27,508 nt of DNA. Source: Calycina herbarum. Lineage: Eukaryota > Ascomycota > Leotiomycetes > Helotiales > Pezizellaceae. The DNA lies in assembly GCA_001414485.1 (NCBI GenBank), contig LLEY01000324.1:1-27508 (forward strand), read 5' to 3'. Each line of letters starts with the position of its first letter. The first letter of the stretch is position 1. This document shows, piece after piece, positions 8,989-18,343 of the stretch. The notes under the pieces were generated by a model. That model was not told where the DNA came from. It did not search any database and saw only the letters and a program-made list of their open reading frames with translations. Both the position numbers and the translations under genes were made by a program.

Positions 8989-11526
8989 TCATGCGCTCTG
9001 TGATTCCTGCAAACATTCCATCGCTGGCCCATACAAAACTCCATTTCTTAGTGCATCGTAAATTCTTGTGATATACTCACCAGTCGTTGCTGGGACGGGC
9101 CCCTCGTTCAGTTTATTGTCAAACTCGCTAAGAAACTCAGCTTCAACAAGATCTTCGGGCTCCGCAAGGTCTTCTGTTCGTAAAAATGGTACTTTCAAAT
9201 CTCCTCTGATAAATGTGTACATTTTCTTGCTTGCAGATCCCAAGTAAGGTGTTGCATCTGCGTTAGAAGAATAATCGGCACGGTTCTTTAGAAACTGCTC
9301 TTTCATGAGGTTGGCAGCAGAGGTTTTCCAAGAGCTGAGATATTCCGTAAATGATGTTGCCGACTCTGAAAACTCTTTCCCAGTTCTGTGAGCGAGGATG
9401 ATGGGTTGAAGCGAAGTTGCGATGAATGGAAATCTGTGTTCGGAGTCCATATTGGTAGTGCTGTCGAGAAGATCTGGAAGCGCTTTCCATAACTGCTGGT
9501 GCAGGTCACCAAACTCCGGCTGTTTGATTGACTCCTGTTCTGCGGGAGTGAAAAGGGGGCCAAGACTCTCCTTGAGTACACCAAGGAGGAGCGGTTCCAA
9601 ACCCACTAGGAAATTTGCTTGCATGGCCCTTAAATCCAAAGCTTGGCAGACCAACAGCAGGTGAGAAGCTATAACCTGCGATAGAATTCCCAGAGCCGTG
9701 TGCGTGTATCTTGCGGAAATAAGTGCAAGGCTATGAATAGACTGGTTTCCCGTCTCAGTGGTATGTACATGATTGACGGGATGTGCGAGGAATCCCAATT
9801 CTCCTTGAAGTGCAGCCAACATGATATCCACCATTTTAAAAAGCCAACTCTCACTTGGTTCACACGAGACAAGATTGGGAGGCAAGCCTTTGTTCAATGC
9901 TGGATTGACAATCTCGGTACATTGTGCGAAGAGTATGCGGCCAATTGCCTCAACATTTTGGCGAATCTTTTCCATAGCGGAAGTTATCACTTTAGCTTGG
10001 AAATTCGCGCTGGTGAAAACTCGTCCGGACGGATGTACGATTGGATTATCGGTAATAGAGTTACACTCTGTCAGAACTTGATGTGTAGAAAGAGCCAAAT
10101 CTTCCAAAGTAGGACCAAGCCATTGAGAACCTGATCGAATCGCATATCGGTCTTGACGGAGCTTTCCGAAACCCGATACATCGATTTCTTCGTGAAGGAG
10201 CTTAGAACCTCGAAGGAAGGAGAAAATATTGCGTGAAGAGTCAATCTGGAAAGAGGGAATTAGCGAACGTGCAATCAAAATCTGCGGGATTTGGAAATGT
10301 TCACCTGTCCGCTGTGTGGCCGAACTTCGGCAATATATGGCTGAAAACTCTCATCTGTTCCATTCAAGGCCTCAGCACTCATTGCGGTGAGAATTTGAGC
10401 CATAACGGCAAGGTGATTGGCATCACTGCGGATGATCTCGGAGTCAGCATTGCCATTTCTAGAAGTATGTTTGAGGAAGTACTGGGTTGTGGGGAGGAAA
10501 CAAAGCTGACTGAGGAGGAATAGTGTCTCAATCCTCCTGAAACAACCCCCGAAAAGGGGAATAAGAACTCGGGGAATACCCACTAAGTTGCCAACGCACC
10601 AACCCCCCCTGAAGCACCGGTACCATTGACGATAGCAAGACCCTCCTTTTGCTCCAAGGTTATCGGGGTCAAGCCAGCTTCTTTCAAGGCGATATCAGCT
10701 CGTACTCTCCGCCGATTTTGAGGTGGTCCAGTCCAAACATGAGATGTTCGTTTCCCCAGAAGTGCTCCAGCAACATAAGCAAGAGGCGCCAAGTCACCAG
10801 ATGCCGAAACAGTTCCACGAAGAGCAATCACGGGAGTGATATTCTTGTTGAGGAGATCCGCAAAGCCGGTGAGAATCACAGGACGAACAGCGGATTGACC
10901 TCCAAGCAACGAGTTCAAGCGAATCAGCAAAATGGCCCGAGACCAGGCTTCTGGCATTTGATTTGAAGTAACTGGGTCTTCGAGTGGTAGAGCTTGCTCC
11001 AAGATAGCTTTTATGTGTTCGCTTTTTCCGCTGTCTCCATTTGGCAATGAGAGAGTTGGCAAACCAGTTTGAGGATGTGGAAGGACACAGCTGTGAAGTT
11101 CTCGGATGAGACCATACTGGATCTTGCGCACATTTTTCGTCCGGGTATCAGCGCTGCCACCGAACCCCGTGTTGACACCTTTGACGAAGTATTAATAAAG
11201 CTCATCGAAACAAGAGATTCGTAAGGAATTATTACCATAAATGACTCTCTTCTCTTTCACTCTATCATCTAAATCATCTACAGCCTTCGTGCCTCGAGCA
11301 AGTCTTTTCTCGTCTATTGTGACTTTTTTACCGTATCTACAAGAAGGTTTAAAAGTTGAATGGTTTGGAGAAGTAAAGTATATTCTTACCTCGCAATAGC
11401 AATAACATCGGCTAATGCTAAGCTTTTTCCATCAAGTAGATATGGTTCCTCTGATTCGATGCATCTTGTTTTGAAAAGTGACCAATCGTTTAGAACAATC
11501 TGACTGTGAGAATATATTTCTGGCAT
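8989..11526 (-). CDS. Phenylalanine ammonia-lyase-family MIO enzyme, 5 exons
   Basis: Proposed exons are 11526-11390, 11336-11236, 11178-10584, 10425-10305 and 10245-8989, giving 736 residues, typical of fungal PAL. The family removes ammonia from an aromatic amino acid to give an aryl-acrylate such as cinnamate. Visible key residues are the catalytic-loop tyrosine in YGVNTGFGG (Tyr79), the MIO-forming triad Ala205-Ser206-Gly207 in VSASGDLAPLAY, NGT (264-266), QDRY with the second catalytic tyrosine (Tyr352), NSITDNP (380-386) and GNQSIHSLALISAR. The C-terminal MYTFIRGDL..PFL segment resembles the eukaryotic PAL extension, which separates it from bacterial histidine ammonia-lyase. The position that sets substrate choice (LIRELH, Glu106-Leu107) is unusual. 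The 158-base third intron splits a codon so that an apparent in-frame TAG becomes Tyr278. The adjacent transporters support a metabolite pathway role. Confidence 0.9.
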
Positions 11527-12833
11527 AATGAAAGCAAAAATTTGAGACGGATATAATTACCAAAGAAGGGATATTCTAATTAATTTCCCAACTAAGTCAA
11601 GGCATATTTTTGGGGGGGAATAAAGTACAATATAAACGAAGTCGTGAAACATAGAGAAGGAGGGATGGAACGAGCAAGGAGGACCGAGATCGGGGAAAGA
11701 AAACCCAATCACGGACAAAAGCCAGGCACATGATGGAATTGATGAACACGGCCATACTCGGTCCCGTCATTGTGCTTTCCTAATTGCTATTCTATGTGAT
11801 CTGGGGGCTAGGTGTTGTACCCCGCAACGCGATTATGTACTTACACATCCGGAGGGACAAATAGTCATCGCCGAATTGATCCGATGCTGCAAGAAAGAGG
11901 CTCATAATACCATCGCGAGATCACTTGCAGAAGGTAGTTGCTCGTAAACGCTAGCAAGGTTTTGTCCTACTGTAACCACACCTTACGGAGGTATTGTCGT
12001 AAGTGAAATATCGTGAGCGTTCGTACGTCAACAATGACTACTCATACCCCGTCATTTACTCCTCCGGCCCCCGAGGCGTCATCGTCAGGGTCGTATTCCG
12101 TCCCTAACTTACCTCGTCCAAGTCCCCGAATATGAGTTGCGCCGCACGCAAACATGTTGCACGAATACCCGGCCACCCCTGCGATACAGCATAAGCCTCT
12201 TACTTGCTTTTTATTGCATAAACAGGGTAACTCACACTATCCCCCTGGTATTGTCTGTCATGTGCAAGGGTAGTTTAGCTCTGAAAATGTCTGTGCGTCT
12301 ACAGACAATTTAGGGGGGATAAGTAGCATCACACAATATCGCCTTCATTCATGCATCTCACCTCAAGGGAGCCCAAGGGTGGAGTTTTACAAGAGTCGAG
12401 ATTGTCATCGCCTCGTTCTTATCCATGTATCTACTGGGGCCATCGCCCCTGTGTTCCCTCGACTCTTTTCTCCCTCGTTTTCTCCTCCAATGAAATTGCA
12501 AGAATATGGTGCGACTTCGGCACTTTACAACTGCTGTGTTACCATGACTAAAATGAAGCTATTCCCAACATCGAGTGTGAGCTGCATAGTTCGTGAGAGC
12601 TAACTGGTTCGAACCCGAAAAACACGTCATCAAAATCAAATCCCCAACACAAGAAGGTTACATTCGTGGAGCTGCCTCTAGGTTGAGTAACCTGCTCCGA
12701 TTCGATAGCTCGCTTATTGTAGATTTGGAATGCAATTCTCAATTTTCGAGCTCGTGAATTCTATATCGGTGATAATCTCGTCATCTTTCTATTGCCTAAA
12801 TTTTGTTTAATCATGCCATGGCCCAAAAGAAAA
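11527..12833. other. 1.3 kb intergenic region
   Basis: This region lies between the 5' end of the ammonia-lyase gene and the 3' end of the next gene on the same strand. I see no coding region. It should hold the ammonia-lyase promoter. An inverted repeat at 12239-12320 is its one clear structure. Confidence 0.5.
12239..12320. repeat. Inverted repeat upstream of the ammonia-lyase gene
   Basis: The arm at 12239-12258 starts ATCCCCC and ends ATTGTCTGT. The arm at 12301-12320 is its reverse complement at 16 of 20 positions, with the four mismatches in one central block. The spacer is 42 bases. Inside the right half, TGTCTGT (12288-12294) and ACAGACA (12301-12307) form a second perfect 7-base hairpin with a 6-base loop. 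It lies 0.7 kb upstream of the ammonia-lyase start. It could be a small transposon relic or a set of repeated protein-binding sites. Confidence 0.5.
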
Positions 12834-14291
12834 TCAGCATTTCTTCCCCCACCTCCTCCCATACAAAAGTAACCTGACAACAACCACAAGCATTGCAGCA
12901 GTGACAAGAACCGCACCAGTAAATAACTGCAACCCCAACCACTTACCCGTAGAATCTAAAGCACCAGCGATCGGATTTCCCAGAAGAAGTCCCATAGCAG
13001 ATGGAATCAATAACATCCCCAATCGAACTCCCAAAAGACCTGGGTCGGGTGATAGAGCTACGGTGAGATTCAACGATAAACTTGATATTGCTCCAGAGAA
13101 GAAACCAAAAACTGCGGCGAAAACAAGGAGAGTGTAGATGCTGTTTACTCCGATCCAAAGGAATCCGAGGACTCCGGAGAGGAATATGCAGATGCTTGTC
13201 ACGTTGAAGACACCGGCTTTGTCTGCGATGTAGGAAGGAATCTAGATACTATCAGCCTTGAATTCTAATATATGACCTCAACACTTACAATCCGTCCAAA
13301 TAGCGAGCCCGTGTTCAAGAGAGGTAGGAGATACGACGAGGAGTTGTCGCTGAGTATCTTCTGCCTTATGCCGTAAAGTTGTATATAAAATGCAGGAATA
13401 TCAACACCAAGGAACAACATGAAAAAGCAGAGACCGGTAAGGAAGAAGGGTAGTTCTGTCCAAGCTTTCAAATCCAGTAGTCGTCTAGCTTTGGATGGCT
13501 GAAACCTCATCCGCAAACCCATCACTGGGAGAATGAAAGCCGTGAACATGACCAGTGCAAAGACTTGGACAGTCCACCGAAATCCAATCCGGGGCTCCAG
13601 TGCTCGAAAGAGCACGGGAAAGAAAATTCCACCTGGGCCGAGTTAGCAGGTTTTGAAAGTTAGAACTTGAGCTTGAAATACCTAGAGCACTTCCGGACTG
13701 TGCAATGCCAACAGCAAGAGCTCTCTTCTTCTCAAAATAGGTTGGGAGAACTGCAAAGCTCGGTATGAACAAACATCCGTTTCCAATTCCTACCAGCACA
13801 CCTTGTGAGATCAACAACTGCCAGTATTGTGTAGAGAGACTTGTAAGCAGCATCCCCAATACCGACAGAAAGGATCCGATGACAACCAAACTTCGCAAAT
13901 ATCCATAGTCATATAATGGTCCCACAACTGTTCCTAAGAGGATTTCAACACATAGCTGAATCGATCCAATCCATGAAATAGTTGAGGGAGATAGATCCGG
14001 AAACGTCCGGACGTAGTATGTTTGGAAAACACCTGGTTTATATTAGCTACAAGTGCTGTTTTGAAAGACCTAAGTGAATTGTGTACCATATGAATTCCCA
14101 ACCCCCCAAGTTCCCATTGACAGACAAAAACTGCTTGCACATTGTACCCAGGCAACAAGTCCAGAATCCATTTGCAGCTCGGCATCTTCGTTTCTTAACT
14201 CCGTTTTTTCATCATCGTTAAGAGGTATAAACGGTGATGATTCTCCCGGATCTGTGAGCTCGAAGCTCTCGAAGTCCTCGTCGGCGGCCAT
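12834..14291 (-). CDS. MFS transporter, monocarboxylate-porter type, 4 exons
   Basis: Proposed exons are 14291-14087, 14032-13682, 13632-13289 and 13241-12834, giving 435 residues with introns of 54, 49 and 47 bases. The acidic N-terminal tail (about 45 residues) is followed by roughly twelve hydrophobic helices. Features of the fungal MCT (SLC16-like) group are WGVGNSYGVFQTYY in the first helix region, SWIGSIQLCVEILLG, GPLYDYGYLR as the loop 2-3 motif, FEKKRALAVGIAQSGSALGG and GSLFGRIIPSYIADKAG. The joins at NSY-GVFQTYY, SALG-GIFFPVLF and FGRI-IPSYIAD all restore family motifs, which supports the model. Members move monocarboxylates or related small acids, often uncharacterised in fungi. Its position between the ammonia-lyase and the second MFS gene suggests export or import of a pathway acid, but the substrate is not readable from sequence. 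Confidence 0.88.
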
Positions 14292-14921
14292 GATGAAAAT
14301 AGTAGCTTAGAACTTGAAATATTTTCAGGGTCAAAGCAACACCACATCAACACTGCTCAACTGCGCCGAAGAAACCATTTCAAATCAACAACAAGTGTAA
14401 GTGCGAGTCGTCACTACGACCCATACTGATATTGTGGAGAAAACCTAGGCCAGCTCGTACCTCGTACTTGCCACCAATATGGTCACTGTATGGATAAGCC
14501 TTTACGACTCTACGGACTGGTAGCCGGATGCATAAAATAACAATTGAAGGTGGGGAAAAGACTGGCGTGAAAAAACGGGGGTGTGTTTATAAGTACTGTA
14601 GTAACCTAATGAGAAATGATATGCAGATATGCAATGCAGCTCGTCACACAAAGGAAAACAAAGCGGTCACGCTAGCCCGGGAACGATAGTTATACCTCTA
14701 AGTCGAAGTAGGTAGGTGGAGAAGGAGGAGGTGAGTCGGACCTACGGGCCTTTTTCTAGTGTTGTGCTGTGCCGCAATAGTGCGCCACTACGGCGTCAAG
14801 TTGAAGCCCCCCGAGGGGAGCCGTCCGGTAGATCTCAAGCCTCAACCGCTCAACGGCTTTTCATGCCGACAGCCTCTTTGCTTAGGAAACCGTTGGAGCT
14901 TGGCGACAGTATTCTTTGAAT
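14292..14921. promoter_or_regulatory. Divergent promoter shared by two MFS genes
   Basis: The 630 bases separate the two start codons. Visible elements are a direct repeat of CTCGTAC (14454-14467), an imperfect inverted repeat with CCATAC and ATATTG arms (14421-14436 and 14475-14493), an everted CCG-TC-CGG pair at 14821-14828 that fits Zn2Cys6 binding triplets, and an AGGGG stress-type element nearby at about 14814-14818. These are pattern matches only. The geometry would allow both transporters to be co-regulated. Confidence 0.45.
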
Positions 14922-16702
14922 ATGGATTCACAAGAAGCCAGGCTCGAGAAAATTGGTGATGCGAACGATAGTGATAATGTCACGGAGACGAATTATGTCA
15001 CCTGGGACCCTCAAGATCCAACCCATCCTCGCAACTGGCCATTATGGAAGAAAAGAAGTCATATCCTTTTGGTGGCTTTGATAACATTTCTAACGTATGA
15101 ATAATCCCCAAACTTCACTTCGAAAATGCTGATTTTGATAGACCTTTCGCTTCTTCGATGGTGGCACCAGCAATCCCTCAACTCCACTCCAAATTCCACT
15201 TCGAAAGCGGGATTCTGGGCTCCTTTATAGTATCGATTTACCTCCTGGGTTATGTCTTCGGTCCTCTTGTCGTTGCTCCAATGTCAGAGATGTATGGCCG
15301 TCTTCCAGTCTATCACTTTTGTAATCTCGGATTTATCGTCACTTCGATTGCATGTGCCGTGAGTACAAACGTTCACATGCTCATCGGCTTCCGTTTCCTC
15401 AGTGGCACCTTCGGATCATCACCAATTGCGTAAGTGCAGCTTATCCAGCCATTCGCTCTGCTGTCCAAATATGCTTGAAACTGACTGAAAGATAGACTTG
15501 GTGGAGGGACGATTTCAGATATGATCGTTGCCGAAAAAAGAGGTCTAGCATTGAGTGTATCAGCCTTTGGATCGCTATGGGGACCCGTTCTTGGACCCGT
15601 AGCAGGAGGATTCGTGACTCAAGCCTTGGGCTGGCGTTGGATATTCTGGATAATCACTATTGCGGTATTTCATTCCATCCAAATAACCAATATGAGATCA
15701 TATACTGATATTCACCAGTCAGGAACTGTTTCATTAATCACGGCAATAGTGATGAGAGAAACCTACGCACCAGTTCTCCTAGAGCGTAAAGCAGCAAAAC
15801 TCCGAAAGAGCACTGGAGATACATCCCTAAAAGTAGAACCTGCATCTTCAACACCAGTCTCCGCTGGTGAATTATTCTGGAGAACAGTCACTAGACCGTC
15901 AAAAATGATCTTGTTCTCGCCAATCATCCTTTCTCTGGGGATATACACGGGTATTGTATTCGCTTACCTTTACCTCATGCTTGTTACTTTCACGGAAGTG
16001 TATGAGCAAAAGTATGGGTTTGGCTTGGGCGTCACTGGGTTGACGTATTTAGGTATTTAGAGCCCATTCATTCTCTGACAATTGGAATTTCTGACATTGC
16101 ATAGGACTTGGTGTCGGATGTTCAATTGGCATGATTGGTTTTGGCTACGCATCCGATCGAATAATGAAACGCATGACTGCCGAAGGAAAGCCAGGTCGAC
16201 CAGAAAACAGGCTGATAACCATGATCCCCGGCGTCGTCATGTTACCAATTGGTCTCTTCTGGTATGGATGGACAGCTGAAAAGGGGGTGTATTGGCTAGG
16301 TATATATTGGTTCCTCTTCTCAATAGCTGTACCCCATATACATTGAGAACCTTGGATTGTCAGATTTTCATCTCACAGATTATTTCGCTAACAATATCCA
16401 CAGTCCCAATCATAGGCACAGCAATAACAGGCTGCGGTATAATAACAATCTGGATTTCCATCCAAGTTTACCTCGTCGACGCATTTACGACCTACGCCGT
16501 CTCTGCCGTAGCAGCAAATACCATTCTTCGTTCAGTATTCGGAGCTTTTTTGCCTCTGGCTGGACAACCACTGTATGATGCTTTGGGTTTAGGTTGGGGA
16601 AATTCATTGCTTGCTTTTATTGCTGTTGCTATGATCCCTACGCCTTGGGTGTTTCTAAGATATGGTGAGAGGATGAGGGAGAGGTGGGCGCTGAAGTTAT
16701 AG
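14922..16702 (+). CDS. MFS transporter, DHA1 polyamine/drug-export type, 6 exons
   Basis: Proposed exons are 14922-15094, 15142-15429, 15496-15664, 15719-16052, 16105-16299 and 16404-16702, giving 485 residues. The WDPQDPTHPRNWPLWKK motif just before the first helix is a signature of the TPO1/FLU1-like DHA1 family. YVFGPLVVAPMSEMYGRLPVY is the loop 2-3 motif, FRFLSGTFGSSPIALGGGTISDMI covers helices 4-5, and GPVLGPVAGGFVTQALGWRWIFWI is the antiporter motif C region. MRETYAPVLLERKAAKLRK follows helix 6. About twelve helices are present. Members export polyamines, drugs or toxic metabolites from the plasma membrane by proton antiport. The third intron (15665-15718, 54 bases) is a multiple of three and has no stop, so it could be misread as coding. 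Removing it restores ITIASGTVSLIT. The start at 14922 is the first ATG of the frame. Confidence 0.9.
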
Positions 16703-16930
16703 ATGAGGGACAGATGTAGATATAACTTTGTTTCTGCTCGGATGGAGCGGTGAGAGAATTGATAGAAGTCGATAAATACAATTCATTAATGATTGTTTAC
16801 CTATTCGCGAGTGAGTCAACAGAAGAAAGGGACCCGTAAATCCCCACTTCTACTATACATTGTTAAGAGAAAGAGATGTCTATTAACGGTGCCCGCCAAC
16901 CCTTATCCATAAAAGGTATGTTACTTAAGT

Positions 16931-17016
16931 CCAATAGCTCGAATAAATCTCTATGCTATATTTATAGTGCTATTGGTAGGTTACCTACAAGCTATTCCTG
17001 GGTAGCCCGGTAATAG
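16931..17016. repeat. Pair of adjacent hairpins
   Basis: CCAATAGC (16931-16938) is mirrored perfectly by GCTATTGG (16969-16976) with a 30-base AT-rich loop that is itself roughly symmetrical. Next, CTATTCCTGGG and CCCGGTAATAG (16992-17016) can fold into an 11-pair stem with one mismatch, one G-U pair and a 3-base loop. Between them, GTAGGTTACCTAC is nearly palindromic. It could be a structured 3' UTR, a non-coding RNA or a small repeat relic. Confidence 0.4.
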
Positions 17017-17253
17017 AACGAATCTTTTCCCCCAATAAGACACACGTGCAGTAAGGAAAGGAAAGAGAATCGCTACGACTCTCGTCGGTATAATAGGAAA
17101 AACTACAAACAGACAGTTTCCTAAAAATAGAGAAGGCCAAACCAAGTTCTCATGAAGTACGCCCTATCATCATCTCCCAAGAAAGTACAAGTCACTCTAT
17201 CATTATAAGATGTTAAGATCCCTAGACTCGAGACGAACAGTGAATGTATTAAA

Positions 17254-17275
17254 ACCACTCAAACGCAAGAGTGGT
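17254..17275. terminator. Short hairpin in convergent region
   Basis: ACCACTC (17254-17260) and GAGTGGT (17269-17275) form a perfect 7-base stem with an 8-base loop. It lies between two genes that end toward each other. Calling it part of a transcript end is a guess, because fungal 3' ends do not need such hairpins. Confidence 0.2.
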
Positions 17276-18343
17276 CGAAAAGGTAGTGACAAAGAAAGGA
17301 AACAAAAAGGCCAATCTCTATGCCTTCTCAAGCTCAATCCAAACTACAAAACCTACAAAAACTCACCCTTTCACAAAAAATCAAGATAGACCTCACAAAT
17401 TCCTCTTTCCATCATGGCTGTTTCCAATTTGCAATTCTATAGTCTGATACTCAGAATGAAAAGATCACGGAAAATCACGAAAAATCTCACCCTCGCTGAC
17501 AAAAACAGGGGGGGAGAGGAAGAGGTATCAAGAAAAGCAAAATCAATATTCTCTACAGCAACCGTAATCACTAGCTCACAGAGAACAGTAGTAGGCCAGT
17601 CCTGTACTTTCAGGCATGTGGAGCGGTGATTCGGAATTGGGAAAAAGACGATTTGGACATGGGCAAAAGTTTGGGGGAACCGAAGTGCTAGGGGAAAATG
17701 ATATCAGTGAATAATGCCGAAGTGACGGATTATAAAAAGTGAGTGTCTTGAGGGCGAGAGTGAGAGGGAGGGTGAAAAAGCAATCTCTGATTTTGAAAAC
17801 ATGCTTCTGATTTTCAACGCCGCTGGATTCCAGTATCAACGAGTCACCAAACAGAGACGACTTCACGTATCACTTCAACAGCAGCAGCATGTATAAGAAG
17901 AAAACAAGGAATATCTATTACCCCTCAACGTAATGTAAGTCTACCTAAACGATTCTCTTGCGTAAACTAACCCAACGAACTGGATGAAAACAAGTAAACC
18001 CCCAAGGCTCAAAAGAAGAAGAGAAGTCTAACCAGCTGTAAAGTCATCCATCTATCCATATTAGTGTAGACCAAACCAATCAAACCAAGCCAGACCACCA
18101 AGCGATACCAAAGCAGAATAATACTCCAGACCATCCCCCCATTCCATTACCCCATTTTTTCCAATCCATGCCCCCTAGGTCCCGTAATGCCGGTAATGTT
18201 GAAGGAAGAAAGCAAGTAAATTTTCCGTATCCGCGCCATTTTTGTCGTCTCGATAGCATGCCCATATGCATAAGAAATGTTCTGCGTACCAAATATACAC
18301 CCCTCACCATCTGTCTGTCTTGTTCTTGTTTTCCCCTCTTGCC

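Larger units (their letters stand above)
16703..18343. other. 1.6 kb convergent intergenic region with hairpins
   Basis: Both flanking genes end here, so 3' untranslated sequence is expected. I see no supported gene. Hairpin-forming sequences cluster at 16931-17016 and 17254-17275. The region nearest the kinase gene is rich in A and C on the plus strand, with no repeats I could define. Confidence 0.5.

Noticed and set aside
9700..10134. 144-codon antisense frame within the ammonia-lyase gene
   Set aside because: It is a shadow of the well-supported coding exon on the other strand.
12606..12616. GGTTCGAACCC, resembling a tRNA B box
   Set aside because: The flanking bases cannot form a T-arm stem or an acceptor stem, and no A box lies at the right distance. 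The match is due to a palindrome.
14716..14919. Short frames in the divergent MFS promoter
   Set aside because: They lie directly upstream of the transporter start, are not conserved-looking and are better explained as 5' leader sequence.
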